Of a DNA stretch of 64,000 nucleotides, positions 9,299 to 19,186 are shown in pieces. A model generated the notes under the pieces. It ran no database searches. It had not been told where the DNA came from and saw nothing but the letters and a program-made list of their open reading frames with translations. The position numbers and the translations under genes are program-made. The first letter of the stretch is position 1, and each line of letters begins with the position of its first letter. The DNA comes from Bowmanella yangjiangensis (GTDB lineage: Bacteria > Pseudomonadota > Gammaproteobacteria > Enterobacterales > Alteromonadaceae), in the NCBI RefSeq assembly GCF_017255015.1, contig NZ_JAFKCS010000014.1:1-64000 (forward strand), read 5' to 3'.

Positions 9299-9688
9299 GT
9301 GATAAAAGGCAGCTGTTTATGCGGTCAGGTTAGTTATCGAATAGCCGGTAAAGTTGGCGATATCGTGCATTGTCATTGTGGCACTTGTCGCAAGGCGCAT
9401 GGTGCGGCATTTTCCAGTGTGGCTGCAGTAGCAGATGCTGACTTCCAGCTTGAAGGCGCGGAGCAGTTAAACCAATTTGAATCTTCGCCGGGTAAACATC
9501 GATATTTTTGTCGACAATGTGGCACACAAATTTATGCGAAACGGGAAAATACCTCACACATTATATTGAGACTGGGGTCGCTGGATGATGACCCCTGCAG
9601 CCAGGAAGCGATGCATATCTGGTTGTCAGACAAGGCCTGCTGGTATGAGTTGCATACATCCTTGCCTGAGCACCAGGCGTTTCCGTGA
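9299..9688 (+). CDS. GFA / CENP-V-like zinc protein
   Basis: A 129-residue protein of the glutathione-dependent formaldehyde-activating (GFA/CENP-V) fold. The zinc ligands are clear: C6 and C8 in GSCLCGQV, C25, C27 and C30 in HCHCGTCRKAHGAAF, and FCRQCGTQIY near residue 70. Most family members have no proven reaction, and spontaneous glutathione-formaldehyde adduct formation has been questioned as a function. The start is GTG at 9299 with AAGGA seven bases upstream. It is not clearly linked to its neighbours. Confidence 0.85.
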   Translation: MIKGSCLCGQVSYRIAGKVGDIVHCHCGTCRKAHGAAFSSVAAVADADFQLEGAEQLNQFESSPGKHRYFCRQCGTQIYAKRENTSHIILRLGSLDDDPCSQEAMHIWLSDKACWYELHTSLPEHQAFP

Positions 9689-9728
9689 AAGTCAGTTAAG
9701 CCGATTCGTATGCCATAATTTGGCCGCG

Positions 9729-10745
9729 CTATTTGTTCAATGGCATGACACGGTTACGACCCAAGGTTTTGGCCTGATAAAGTTGTTTATCCGCCTGTTC
9801 GAGTAAATCGCTGTTACGCATGGTGCCGGTGAATTCGGCAACGCCAAATGAGGCGCTGATGCCATCCAGGGTTTTGCCGGTGCGTCTGTCAATTACACTG
9901 ACTTTTTCTATGGCACGGCGCATTACATCTGCCTGATGAATGGCTTGGGTTAACTTGCTGGCTTTTAGTAGGACGGCAAACTCTTCGCCGCCAAAGCGGA
10001 ATGCCATGGCATTTTCTCGGCAGCAGTCTTTGAGTTTTTTGCCCACGGCTTTGAGCACCCTGTCACCCATTTGGTGACCAAATTGGTCGTTGATAGATTT
10101 AAAGTGATCTATGTCTACCATAATCAGACAGGTTCCCATGTCTGGTTTCATCACCTTTAATTCTTCATCCAGGTAACGGCGATTATGCAGACCGGTTAGT
10201 GCATCGAACAAAGCATGCTGCTGACTGTCCTTCAACTGAGCGCGTAGCTCGGTTATTTCCTTTTCTGCGGTAGCCAGGGCCGCTGCAAAATCCAGGGTGC
10301 TGCGTTTAATGTGCTGGGTTTCTTTAACCAGTGAGCGAACGAGTTGCATCACCTCTTCAACGGACCAGCCCTCTTTTTCGACTTTATCCAGATCCGACAG
10401 TCGGTTATCGATACTTTGTTTGAAGTTCTGTGTATCACTTCGGGTATCCAGCAGCGATTGAGACAGCTCAGTCAGCATAGCTTCCAAAGACTGTCGTAGC
10501 TGCCAAGCACCGACTTCCAATCCACCGGCCACATGCTGTTGGTAGAGCTCCTGAAGTTTGGCAGTGGATATTGGCTGGTCATTTAGTGTCAGCTTGTCTA
10601 GCTCGGCATTTAGGGGGGCTGACTGATTGCTGGCATAGGTATACCAAAGTGCATAATTGGTCGGAATGGCAGAAATTTGATGCTTAAGCAGTAACGGAAT
10701 AGTTTGCTTAAGGGTCTGAAATGATTGTTCTAATTCATCTGCCAT
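9729..10745 (-). CDS. Diguanylate cyclase without I-site
   Basis: A 338-residue cytoplasmic protein. Residues 1-165 are helical (SFQTLKQTIPLLLKHQISAIPTNYALWY...), as in an N-terminal region common in gammaproteobacterial GGDEF proteins. They are followed by a coiled coil and a GGDEF domain with FDALTGLHNRRY, DIDHFKSIND and the active site FRFGGEEFAVLL. Such enzymes make c-di-GMP from two GTP. The inhibitory RxxD motif normally nine residues before GGEEF is RENA here, so product feedback is probably lost. The ATG at 10745 is preferred over GTG 10754. It lies 70 bases downstream of the GspE-like ATPase gene on the same strand and is probably co-transcribed with it. Confidence 0.9.
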   Translation of the reverse strand: MADELEQSFQTLKQTIPLLLKHQISAIPTNYALWYTYASNQSAPLNAELDKLTLNDQPISTAKLQELYQQHVAGGLEVGAWQLRQSLEAMLTELSQSLLDTRSDTQNFKQSIDNRLSDLDKVEKEGWSVEEVMQLVRSLVKETQHIKRSTLDFAAALATAEKEITELRAQLKDSQQHALFDALTGLHNRRYLDEELKVMKPDMGTCLIMVDIDHFKSINDQFGHQMGDRVLKAVGKKLKDCCRENAMAFRFGGEEFAVLLKASKLTQAIHQADVMRRAIEKVSVIDRRTGKTLDGISASFGVAEFTGTMRNSDLLEQADKQLYQAKTLGRNRVMPLNK

Positions 10746-10815
10746 GACGTTCACTCAGTTGAGCAGCGTAGATAAACAGAGTGTAGCAAAGGGCCTGCGA
10801 GTCATTTGCCTGCCA

Positions 10816-13038
10816 TCACTCTGCGCCGCTGATAATTTGCACTTGGGCAATGTCTGTGTCCCCTTTAAGCACCTTATATATGCCATCCTGGGTTAGGGTG
10901 CGCATGCCATCCTTCATTGCCTGCTCTTTCATGGCCGACACGGCGGCTTCCTTATATACCAGCGCTCTGAGTTCTGGCGTCATCGCCAGCAATTCATGTA
11001 CGCCAGTTCTTCCTTTATAACCAATGTCGCCACAAGCCTCACAGCCTTTAGCACGGTATAACATCAAAGGTTCAGGCAGATTCAACTCATCGATATATTC
11101 TTCACCATACTGACGATGAATGAAGCCAATGTCGGCATCGCTTGCCTGGTATTCCTCTTTGCAGTTAGGGCAGAGGGTTCGAATCAAGCGTTGGGCCAAA
11201 ATTCCCACACAAGCGTCTGAGAAGTTAACTGGGTCCAACCCTAAGTCCAGAAGACGAGTGATGGTTTCTGGGGCTGAGTTGGTATGTAGGGTAGAAAGCA
11301 CCAAGTGGCCCGTTAAGGAGGCCTCAATGCCTGCGTGAGCGGTTTCTTTATCCCGCATTTCACCGATAAGGATAATATCTGGGTCGGCACGCAAAAAGGC
11401 GCGAAGGGCATTGGCAAAGGTGAAGCCGATTTTGGGACTTACCTGCACTTGCTGAAGGCCAGCCTGAGTAATTTCCACTGGGTCTTCCGCAGTCCAGATT
11501 TTTTTCTCCGGCGTATTCAGGTCGCCTAACACGGCGTGCAACGTAGTAGTCTTTCCTGAGCCGGTTGGACCTACTACCAAGATAATGCCGTGGGGCTTTT
11601 TGATCATCTCTTTAAGGCGATTAGCATTGCTAGGAGCAAGGTTGAGCTTGTCCATAGGCATTGCACCACCGGATGCCAAGATCCGCATTACCACACCTTC
11701 GCCAGCGACAGTGGGGATAGTGGCTACCCGCACTTCCACTAATTGCCCCGACATTTTCACTGCCAGTTTACCGTCCTGCGGAACGCGCTTTTCGGCGATA
11801 TTCAGATTAGCCAGAATTTTAATACGGGCCACAACGGCGTTATGGTGGGAGGCTGGGATCTGGGTGATATCCCGACATACACCGTCTACACGCATTCTTA
11901 CCCTTGTGGGGCCGTTTTTTTCTGCGTCAACGTGAATATCTGAGGCATTCAGCCGTTTGGCGTCATGCAATATGCGGCTCACCAGCCTCACTACGGCTGG
12001 GGCATCATCGGACAGGTCGTCTTGCTGTTCTTCGAGGTCTTCGCCACCGCCACCGATCTCATCCAGTATCTCATCCATTTCACCAGGTGCCACGGCACCA
12101 CCGGCGCTCTCTCCTAAATACTGCAACACGTGGCTGGGGAGCGAAACGTGAATATCGTAACTTTCTATACCCAGCGCGCTTTCAATTTCCATCAGCAGGG
12201 CAGCGTTATTGGGCTCTGCCATTAAAATAATGGGATTTTCGGAAACGTCGGCAACAACGGCCACATAATTGCGCTTCAGATATGACAGGTTGAGCTTACT
12301 GTTGCCCTGGTAGATATGATATTTGTCCGGCAAATAAGCCAGGAATGGCACCTGATAATGCACCGACAGAGCGTGCCCTAATTCGTTTTCGGCTATCCGA
12401 TATTCGCTGACAAGCCTTTGTATCAGCTGTTTAGGGTCTTTGTAGTTTTCTAGCAAGTTGTCCAGGTTGGCTTCCGATATCAGTTCTTTGTGTACTAAGT
12501 ACTGAAACGGCTTATTGGTGCCTCCCAATTCAAAGCGAAATTTTTCACCAATCATGGCACCAAGTTGATTCGCCAGTTCTAAATCATCTGAATTGAAATC
12601 TCCCTGGCGCTTGTTGATGATTTGCATTACCCCAAGTAACACGCCGGCATTCATCACCGGCACGCAAATAATATTGCGGGTAACAAAAGATGAAGACTTA
12701 TCGAATCTGTCAGCGAATCTGAGCCTTGGGTGAATACCGGCTAACTCTTCTGCATTATATGGATCGGAGATAAGCAGTGGCAGTTGGCTGAGTGCCACAT
12801 AACCGGCGATAGACTGAGGAGTAATCTGAACTTTGATTTCACGTACTTCACGGCCGGTTTTAAAGCGGGCTACTAAATCCTGATGCTGGCGTCTGCGTTG
12901 GAATATACTCATGCGCTCGGCATTGAACATGCCCAGCACAATGCTTTCCAGCTTTTCATAAGCATCCATCAAGCCGCTGTAATCGTCTAATAGCTGACGA
13001 ATTTGAGTTAGCTGGCGGTCAGATTTGCTCGTGATCAT
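10816..13038 (-). CDS. GspE/PilB-type ATPase with N-terminal GAF domain
   Basis: A 740-residue ATPase of the type II secretion / type IV pilus family. Order: GAF domain (about 20-170, ending QIINKRQGDFNSDD), an MshEN-like region (about 180-330) with two degenerate repeats (LVHKELISEANLDNLL and LVSEYRIAENELGHAL), then the motor domain with Walker A GPTGSGKTTTL, Asp box, Walker B ILIGEMRDKETA, His box LSTLHTNSAPET, and the zinc-binding cysteines CPNC and CEACG. Motor motifs are complete, so ATPase activity is expected. No other secretion or pilus gene is nearby, so the machine it serves is unknown. It precedes the diguanylate cyclase gene. The MshEN repeats lack the canonical RLG start and final Gln, so c-di-GMP binding is uncertain. 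Confidence 0.9.
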   Translation of the reverse strand: MITSKSDRQLTQIRQLLDDYSGLMDAYEKLESIVLGMFNAERMSIFQRRRQHQDLVARFKTGREVREIKVQITPQSIAGYVALSQLPLLISDPYNAEELAGIHPRLRFADRFDKSSSFVTRNIICVPVMNAGVLLGVMQIINKRQGDFNSDDLELANQLGAMIGEKFRFELGGTNKPFQYLVHKELISEANLDNLLENYKDPKQLIQRLVSEYRIAENELGHALSVHYQVPFLAYLPDKYHIYQGNSKLNLSYLKRNYVAVVADVSENPIILMAEPNNAALLMEIESALGIESYDIHVSLPSHVLQYLGESAGGAVAPGEMDEILDEIGGGGEDLEEQQDDLSDDAPAVVRLVSRILHDAKRLNASDIHVDAEKNGPTRVRMRVDGVCRDITQIPASHHNAVVARIKILANLNIAEKRVPQDGKLAVKMSGQLVEVRVATIPTVAGEGVVMRILASGGAMPMDKLNLAPSNANRLKEMIKKPHGIILVVGPTGSGKTTTLHAVLGDLNTPEKKIWTAEDPVEITQAGLQQVQVSPKIGFTFANALRAFLRADPDIILIGEMRDKETAHAGIEASLTGHLVLSTLHTNSAPETITRLLDLGLDPVNFSDACVGILAQRLIRTLCPNCKEEYQASDADIGFIHRQYGEEYIDELNLPEPLMLYRAKGCEACGDIGYKGRTGVHELLAMTPELRALVYKEAAVSAMKEQAMKDGMRTLTQDGIYKVLKGDTDIAQVQIISGAE

Positions 13039-13205
13039 GTTTTACAAAGTTATCATGTACTTACTATGTTAGGGCTACTATAGCCGACCACCCGTGTGGA
13101 GGATATAGCTAAGGACTATTTTGTGCTATCCCCGCCAGCTTTTAAAGCTACGATTGCCGACTCATGGGCGGACATCGAAATCTCAGATTATTTGTTGGAT
13201 TTAGG

Positions 13206-13233
13206 TTGCATAAAAAACCGACGTAGGTATAAT
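13206..13233 (+). promoter_or_regulatory. Promoter of the S10 operon
   Basis: TTGCAT at 13206-13211 and TATAAT at 13228-13233 are separated by 16 bases. They are followed by TCGCGCCC, a GC-rich discriminator expected for a stringently controlled ribosomal operon. Transcription should start near 13240, giving a leader of about 157 bases. Confidence 0.8.
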
Positions 13234-13239
13234 TCGCGC

Positions 13240-13708
<469 letters not shown>

Positions 13709-13726
13709 CAAGAGAGGGTTTTAACA

Positions 13727-14365
13727 ATGGCGATTGGTATAGTCGGTCGTAAAGTAGGTATGACCCGCATCTTCACTGAAGATGGCGTGTCCATCCCTGT
13801 GACTGTTATCGAAGCAACGCCTAACCGCGTCACTCAGTTGCGTACTGAAGAGAAAGACGGTTATCGCGCGCTGCAAGTCACTGCAGGTACCAAGAAAGCT
13901 AACCGCGTAACCAAGGCTGAAGCAGGTCACTTTGCTAAAGCTGGTGTTGATGCGGGCCGTGGTCTGTGGGAATTCCGCCTGAATGAAAATGAAGGCGAAG
14001 GCATTGAAGTTGGCAGTGAAATCACTGTTGAAATCTTTGCTGAGAATGCCAAGGTTGACGTAATCGGTACCTCTAAAGGTAAAGGTTTCGCCGGTGCTAT
14101 TAAGCGTTGGAACTTCCGTCACCAGCGCAACACGCACGGTAACTCTTTGTCTCACCGTGCCCCTGGTTCTATCGGTCAGAACCAGTCACCTGGTAAGGTT
14201 TTCAAAGGCAAGAAGATGGCTGGTCACTTAGGTGATGAGCAAGTTACTGTTCAGTCTTTGGAAGTTGTACGTGTTGACGCTGCCAACAACCTGTTGTTGG
14301 TTCGTGGTGCAGTACCCGGTGCTACAGGCGGCGATCTGATCGTCAAGCCTGCAGTTAAAGCGTAA
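13727..14365 (+). CDS. rplC: Ribosomal protein L3
   Basis: 212 residues, full length; an early-assembly 50S protein whose loop reaches the peptidyl transferase centre. [10 protein letters not shown]-like start ([14 protein letters not shown]), the [16 protein letters not shown] region and [21 protein letters not shown] are present; the last includes the glutamine methylated by PrmB in E. coli. It starts 18 bases after rpsJ with GAGAGGG upstream. Confidence 0.98.
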   Translation: MAIGIVGRKVGMTRIFTEDGVSIPVTVIEATPNRVTQLRTEEKDGYRALQVTAGTKKANRVTKAEAGHFAKAGVDAGRGLWEFRLNENEGEGIEVGSEITVEIFAENAKVDVIGTSKGKGFAGAIKRWNFRHQRNTHGNSLSHRAPGSIGQNQSPGKVFKGKKMAGHLGDEQVTVQSLEVVRVDAANNLLLVRGAVPGATGGDLIVKPAVKA

Positions 14366-14382
14366 CGTCTGGGAGAATAGTG

Positions 14383-14988
14383 ATGGAATTAGTATTGAAA
14401 GACGCGAACAGCGCTCTTGAAGTATCCGAAGCTACCTTTGGACGTGAGTTTAACGAAGCTCTGGTACACCAGGTAGTAGTAGCTTACGGTGCTGGCGCTC
14501 GCCAGGGCACCAAAGCGCAAAAAACGCGTTCTGAAGTCAGCGGTGGTGGTAAGAAGCCATGGCGCCAAAAAGGTACTGGCCGTGCACGTGCTGGTACTAT
14601 TCGCAGCCCAATTTGGGTTGGTGGTGGCCGTGCGTTCGCTGCTAAGCCTCGTGACTTCGATCAGAAAGTAAACAAGAAGATGTACCGTGGTGCTATCAAA
14701 AGCATCCTGTCTGAACTGGTTCGCCAGGAGCGTCTGATTGTTGTTGAGAAGTTCGGTGTTGAAGCACCTAAGACCAAGGAACTTTTGGCTAAGCTGAAAG
14801 CCCTGGATCTGAAAGACGTGTTGATCGTGACTGCAGAAGTTGACGAGAACCTGTTCCTGTCTGCTCGCAACCTGTACAAGGTTGACGTACGTGACGTAGC
14901 CGGTATCGATCCTGTTAGCCTGATCGCGTTTGAAAAAGTGTTGATCACTGCTGACGCAGTGAAGCAACTTGAGGAGGCGTTGGCATGA
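14383..14988 (+). CDS. rplD: Ribosomal protein L4
   Basis: 201 residues. [16 protein letters not shown] matches the E. coli start, so ATG 14383 is used rather than the GTG one codon earlier; GGGAG lies upstream. The extended loop [21 protein letters not shown] lines the exit tunnel. L4 is the autogenous repressor of this operon in E. coli and would act on the leader at 13240-13396. Its stop overlaps the start of rplW by 4 bases. Confidence 0.98.
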   Translation: MELVLKDANSALEVSEATFGREFNEALVHQVVVAYGAGARQGTKAQKTRSEVSGGGKKPWRQKGTGRARAGTIRSPIWVGGGRAFAAKPRDFDQKVNKKMYRGAIKSILSELVRQERLIVVEKFGVEAPKTKELLAKLKALDLKDVLIVTAEVDENLFLSARNLYKVDVRDVAGIDPVSLIAFEKVLITADAVKQLEEALA

Positions 14989-15287
14989 TTAACGAAGAAC
15001 GTCTACTGAAAGTGGTTTTGGCGCCACACATCTCTGAAAAATCTACTATGGCTGCCGAAGGCAACAACACTGTAGTTTTCAAAGTGTTGAGAGACGCGAC
15101 CAAAGCTGAAATCAAGCAAGCGGTTGAGAAACTGTTTGAAGTTGAAGTCAATGCTGTTCGCACCGTAAACGTAAAGGGTAAAACCAAGCGTACCGGTATG
15201 CGTATTGGCAAGCGCAGCGACTGGAAAAAAGCTTACGTACAGCTGAAAGAAGGTCAGGACATCGACTTCGTCGGTGGCGCTGAGTAA
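14985..15287 (+). CDS. rplW: Ribosomal protein L23
   Basis: 100 residues, full length; sits at the tunnel exit and is a docking site for trigger factor and SRP. Recognised from [20 protein letters not shown] and the C-terminal [21 protein letters not shown]. The ATG overlaps the rplD stop (ATGA), with GAGGAGG upstream, so the two are translationally coupled. Confidence 0.98.
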   Translation: MINEERLLKVVLAPHISEKSTMAAEGNNTVVFKVLRDATKAEIKQAVEKLFEVEVNAVRTVNVKGKTKRTGMRIGKRSDWKKAYVQLKEGQDIDFVGGAE

Positions 15288-15301
15288 TAGGGGATTTAAC
15301 C

Positions 15302-16126
15302 ATGCCATTATTGAAAGCGAATCCAACTTCAGCCGGTCGTCGTCACGTTGTTCAGGTCGTCAACCCTGATCTGCACAAAGGCGCCCCTTATGCACCTTTG
15401 TTGGAAAAGAAAAGCAAGACCGGTGGTCGTAATAACGGCGGTAGCATCACTGTTCGTCACATTGGTGGCGGTCATAAGCAACACTACCGTATTGTCGACT
15501 TCAAACGTAACAAAGACGGTATTCCTGCTGTAGTTGAGCGTCTGGAATACGATCCTAACCGTTCTGCTAACATTGCCTTGGTTCTGTATGCAGATGGTGA
15601 GCGTCGTTACATCCTGGCTCCTAAAGGAATCAGTGCTGGCGATCAGTTGCTGTCTGGTGCTGCTGCACCAATCAAAGCTGGTAATGCTATGCCAATGCGC
15701 AATATGCCTGTTGGTACAACAGTACACGCCATCGAGATGAAGCCTGGTAAAGGTGCCCAAATGGCACGTTCTGCTGGTGCTTATGCTCAGATTCTGGCCC
15801 GTGACGGCGGTTACATCACTCTGCGTTTGCGCAGTGGTGAAGTGCGTAAAGTTCTGGCTGATTGTCGCGCCACCATTGGTGAAGTAGGCAACGCTGAGCA
15901 CATGCTGCGTCAATTGGGTAAAGCGGGTGCTACTCGCTGGAGAGGTGTTCGTCCAACCGTTCGTGGTGTTGTCATGAACCCGGTTGATCTTCCTCACGGT
16001 GGTGGTGAAGGCCGTACCTCTGGTGGTCGTCACCCAGTTTCTCCTTGGGGTAAACCTACCAAGGGTAAGAAGACCCGTAATAACAAGCGTACCGATAAGC
16101 TCATCGTACGCCGTCGTAATAAGTAA
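15302..16126 (+). CDS. rplB: Ribosomal protein L2
   Basis: 274 residues, full length. It contains the conserved [19 protein letters not shown] and the C-terminal region MNPVDHPHGGGEG-like segment ([13 protein letters not shown] here), needed for subunit association and peptidyl transfer. The usual His of VDHPHGGGEG is Leu in this copy, while the second His, the functionally important one in E. coli (H229), is kept. GGGG lies upstream of the ATG. Confidence 0.98.
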   Translation: MPLLKANPTSAGRRHVVQVVNPDLHKGAPYAPLLEKKSKTGGRNNGGSITVRHIGGGHKQHYRIVDFKRNKDGIPAVVERLEYDPNRSANIALVLYADGERRYILAPKGISAGDQLLSGAAAPIKAGNAMPMRNMPVGTTVHAIEMKPGKGAQMARSAGAYAQILARDGGYITLRLRSGEVRKVLADCRATIGEVGNAEHMLRQLGKAGATRWRGVRPTVRGVVMNPVDLPHGGGEGRTSGGRHPVSPWGKPTKGKKTRNNKRTDKLIVRRRNK

Positions 16127-16141
16127 TAGCGAGGATTCACC

Positions 16142-16417
16142 ATGCCACGTTCTCTCAAGAAAGGTCCATTTATTGACCTGCACTTGTTGAAGAAGGTAGA
16201 GACTGCGGTGGAAAAGAATGATCGTCGTCCAATCAAAACTTGGTCACGTCGTTCCATGATCATCCCAAATATGATTGGGTTGACCATTGCAGTCCATAAC
16301 GGTCGCCAACATGTTCCAGTACTGGTTACTGACGAAATGGTCGGCCACAAGTTGGGCGAATTTGCGCCAACGCGTACTTACCGCGGCCACGTCGCGGATA
16401 AGAAAGCTAAACGTTAA
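16142..16417 (+). CDS. rpsS: Ribosomal protein S19
   Basis: 91 residues, full length. [39 protein letters not shown] and [13 protein letters not shown] are near-invariant S19 features. It is a 30S head protein at the decoding-side intersubunit bridge. GAGG lies before the ATG. Confidence 0.98.
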   Translation: MPRSLKKGPFIDLHLLKKVETAVEKNDRRPIKTWSRRSMIIPNMIGLTIAVHNGRQHVPVLVTDEMVGHKLGEFAPTRTYRGHVADKKAKR

Positions 16418-16428
16418 GGGGTAGGATA

Positions 16429-16761
16429 ATGGAAGCATTAGCTAAACACCGTTTTGCCCGTACGTCGGCTCAGAAAGCGCGCCTGGTTGCGGATCAAATT
16501 CGCGGAATGCACGTTGAGAAAGCTCTGGAACTTCTGACTTACAGCCCTAAGAAAGCGGCTGGTCTGGTAAAGAAGGTTCTTGAGTCTGCCATCGCCAATG
16601 CTGAGCATAACGAAGGTGCAGATATCGACGAGCTGAAAGTAGCGAAGATCTTCGTCGACGAAGGCCCGACCATGAAGCGTATTAAGCCTCGTGCTAAAGG
16701 CCGTGCGGACCGTATTTTCAAGCGTAGCAGTCACATCACTGTTGTTGTGGCTGATAACTAG
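16429..16761 (+). CDS. rplV: Ribosomal protein L22
   Basis: 110 residues, full length. [21 protein letters not shown] at the start and [18 protein letters not shown], the beta-hairpin that lines the exit tunnel and where macrolide-resistance changes occur in other species, are both intact. The ATG follows GGGGTAGG. Confidence 0.98.
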   Translation: MEALAKHRFARTSAQKARLVADQIRGMHVEKALELLTYSPKKAAGLVKKVLESAIANAEHNEGADIDELKVAKIFVDEGPTMKRIKPRAKGRADRIFKRSSHITVVVADN

Positions 16762-16770
16762 GAGTAGATA

Positions 16771-17481
16771 ATGGGACAGAAGGTACATCCTACAGGTATA
16801 CGCCTGGGTATCAGCAAACCATGGACTTCTACCTGGTACGCTAATACTAAAGAATACGCAGACAACTTGTTCAATGACCATCAGGTACGTCAGTTCCTGA
16901 CCAAAGAACTGAAGAATGCGTCAGTTTCTAAGATCGTAATCGAGCGTCCAGCCAAGAGCATCCGTGTGACTATTCACACTGCGCGTCCTGGCGTGGTTAT
17001 CGGTAAGAAAGGTGAAGACGTAGAAAAACTGCGTAAGCACGTTTCTAACCTGGCCGGCGTTCCTGCACAGATCAACATTGCGGAAGTTCGCAAGCCTGAG
17101 CTAGATGCTCAATTGGTTGCCGACAGCATCTCCAGCCAGCTGGAGCGCCGTGTAATGTTCCGTCGTGCTATGAAGCGTGCGGTTCAAAACGCTATGCGCA
17201 TTGGTGCCAAAGGTATCAAGGTTGAAGTAAGCGGTCGTCTTGGCGGCGCTGAAATCGCTCGCTCTGAGTGGTATCGTGAAGGCCGTGTGCCATTGCACAC
17301 TTTCCGTGCCGACATCGATTACGCTACCTCTGAAGCCAGCACTACCTACGGTATCATCGGCGTTAAAGTGTGGATCTTCAAAGGTGAAGTTCTGGGCGGT
17401 CTGCCAGCAGCTAACGCTGTAGAGCAAGCTCCAGCTCCAGCACCTAAGAAGAAAGGCCGCAGCGCTAAGCAAGGGGGCTAA
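16771..17481 (+). CDS. rpsC: Ribosomal protein S3
   Basis: 236 residues, full length for gammaproteobacteria. [18 protein letters not shown], the KH-domain loop [10 protein letters not shown] and the [18 protein letters not shown] end are diagnostic. It forms part of the mRNA entry helicase of the 30S. A Pro/Ala/Lys-rich tail ends it. GGAG lies before the ATG. Confidence 0.98.
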   Translation: MGQKVHPTGIRLGISKPWTSTWYANTKEYADNLFNDHQVRQFLTKELKNASVSKIVIERPAKSIRVTIHTARPGVVIGKKGEDVEKLRKHVSNLAGVPAQINIAEVRKPELDAQLVADSISSQLERRVMFRRAMKRAVQNAMRIGAKGIKVEVSGRLGGAEIARSEWYREGRVPLHTFRADIDYATSEASTTYGIIGVKVWIFKGEVLGGLPAANAVEQAPAPAPKKKGRSAKQGG

Positions 17482-17484
17482 GAG

Positions 17485-17898
17485 ATGTTACAACCAAAAC
17501 GTACGAAATTCCGTAAGCAGCACAAAGGTCGTAACCGCGGTCTGGCAATTGCAGGCGGTAAGGTAAGCTTCGGTACTTTCGGCTTAAAAGCCACTGGCCG
17601 TGGTCGCATGACTGCTCGTCAAATCGAAGCTGCTCGTCGTGCCCTGACTCGTCACGTTAAGCGTCAAGGTAAAATCTGGATCCGAGTGTTCCCCGATAAG
17701 CCAATCACTGAGAAGCCTCTTGAGGTTCGTCAGGGTAAAGGTAAGGGTAACGTTGAATACTGGGTATGCCAGATCCAGCCTGGTCGTGTACTTTACGAAA
17801 TCGAAGGCGTTTCTGAAGAGCTGGCTCGTGAAGCGTTCTCACTGGCTGCTGCTAAGTTGCCCTTCAAGACAACCTTTGTAACTCGGACGGTGATGTAA
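17485..17898 (+). CDS. rplP: Ribosomal protein L16
   Basis: 137 residues, full length. [18 protein letters not shown] at the start and [22 protein letters not shown] near residue 70 are diagnostic. It helps place tRNA in the A and P sites. The RVFPDKPIT segment includes the arginine that is hydroxylated by RoxA/YcfD in E. coli. It starts 3 bases after rpsC and its stop overlaps rpmC by one base. Confidence 0.98.
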   Translation: MLQPKRTKFRKQHKGRNRGLAIAGGKVSFGTFGLKATGRGRMTARQIEAARRALTRHVKRQGKIWIRVFPDKPITEKPLEVRQGKGKGNVEYWVCQIQPGRVLYEIEGVSEELAREAFSLAAAKLPFKTTFVTRTVM

Positions 17899-18089
17899 TG
17901 AAAGCTACTGAACTGAAAGACAAGAGCGTAGAAGAGCTGAACGCAGAGCTGCTGAACCTGCTGCGCGAACAGTTCAACCTGCGCATGCAACACAGCACAG
18001 GTCAGCTGGAAAAATCTCACCAGTTGAAAACAGTGCGTCGCAGTATTGCGCGTGTTAAGACCATTCTGACTCAGAAGGCAGGTGCCTAA
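17898..18089 (+). CDS. rpmC: Ribosomal protein L29
   Basis: 63 residues, full length. [27 protein letters not shown] and [12 protein letters not shown] are the two helices of L29, located by the tunnel exit next to L23. Start and stop codons overlap both neighbours by one base. Confidence 0.97.
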   Translation: MKATELKDKSVEELNAELLNLLREQFNLRMQHSTGQLEKSHQLKTVRRSIARVKTILTQKAGA

Positions 18090-18349
18090 TGACTGAAAAA
18101 AATACACGTACACTGCAGGGCCGTGTCGTAAGCAACAAGATGGACAAGTCCATTGTTGTGGCTATCGAGCGCAAGGTGAAGCACCCGATCTACGGTAAAT
18201 TCATCAAGCGTACTACTAAACTGCATGCACATGATGAAAACAACGAGTGCAACATTGGCGATATCGTCACTGTAAGAGAGTGCCGTCCTTTGTCTAAGAC
18301 AAAGACCTTCACTCTGGTTACCGTTGTAGAGAAGTCCACTGAGGTGTAA
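18089..18349 (+). CDS. rpsQ: Ribosomal protein S17
   Basis: 86 residues, full length. [31 protein letters not shown] and the C-terminal [14 protein letters not shown] are diagnostic. It binds 16S rRNA early in 30S assembly. It is the last gene of the operon here, closed by a terminator 17 bases later; in E. coli and many relatives rplN (spc operon) would follow. Confidence 0.98.
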   Translation: MTEKNTRTLQGRVVSNKMDKSIVVAIERKVKHPIYGKFIKRTTKLHAHDENNECNIGDIVTVRECRPLSKTKTFTLVTVVEKSTEV

Positions 18350-18365
18350 GCCTTTCTGGATTTTA

Positions 18366-18394
18366 TAAAAAGCGCCTTCGGGCGCTTTTTTTAT
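18366..18394 (+). terminator. Terminator of the S10 operon
   Basis: AAAAAGCGCC-TTCG-GGCGCTTTTTTTAT: a perfect stem with a UUCG tetraloop and a seven-base T run. It shows that the operon ends at rpsQ. Confidence 0.96.
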
Positions 18395-18513
18395 ACCTGA
18401 ATCTTAAGTTAACCAACGGATAGGCTGCTTAAAAGATAATCAGGTATGACTAGCGTTACTTATCCGAGTCAGGAAGCGCGCTATGCTTGAGTCTCATATC
18501 AGAGTGACAAGGC

Positions 18514-19036
18514 ATGGCGGTTATGCGCAAGTACAAGTGGTTATTGCTCAGCTTACTGACTTGCAAAGTCGTTGCCGGGCCTTCAGAGGCAGGTGTTATC
18601 TTTGAAGACCAGTCGCAATCTGAAAGGGCTGTACGCTATCAGCGCTGGGAGTCTGCATCCGGTGAATGAAGATGTGCAATTCTCTTTTCAAGTGAGCAAG
18701 AAAGACAAGACACTTTCTGCCTGTCCGAACAGCCACCGTATTTCTGAATTAGAATTTTCATTGGTGCCGCAATTCAGATTTGCCGAAGATTTATCCGTCG
18801 GTTTTGGCTGGCAGCTGACCCACGCCGGAGAGCTATCGCTAAACCAATCGCGGACTATGTTGCTTGGCAGTCGTCAGGGGTGGTTGCTTAATGCAAAACT
18901 GGCGTTGGCCGAGCAGCAAAGTTTGAGGATGACACTGAATAATGTGGCTTATCAAAACCGCTTTAATTCCGGCCGTCAGGACGGTCAGAGCTTCAGAGAA
19001 ACTCAGCTGCAATTGTCTTATTCTGTGATCTTCTGA
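18514..19036 (+). pseudogene. Small secreted beta-rich protein, probably frameshifted
   Basis: Two frames seem to make up one gene. From ATG 18514 (or 18523) one frame encodes a signal peptide (RKYKWLLLSLLTCKVVAG) and some 28 further residues, ending ASGE then stop near 18666. A second frame, open from 18572 to 19036, has no good start (TTG only). From about residue 30 on it encodes a sequence of alternating hydrophobic residues (VQFSFQV, ELEFSLV, SVGFGWQL) that ends in LSYSVIF, as outer-membrane beta-barrels do. A one-base shift near 18640-18665 would join them. AAGG precedes the first ATG. I do not recognise the family. A sequencing error would look the same. Confidence 0.55.
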
Positions 19037-19186
19037 TTGCCATGATCCTAGGGCAGTCTGTCTTTCCGGGCGTGCTATTTTCTCGCTTTTGTTTGTTGTC
19101 CTCTTTTATAAAAAAGATTGATTAGGTTTGCGTCATTCGGTAGAACTGGTGGTTAAATGACCAGTAAAGCCAACAAGGACCTGCCT

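Noticed and set aside
15329-16183. Long minus-strand frame of 284 codons opposite rplB
   Set aside because: Thr-rich translation typical of the antisense of a highly biased ribosomal gene. The same holds for frames opposite rplC, rplD and rpsC.
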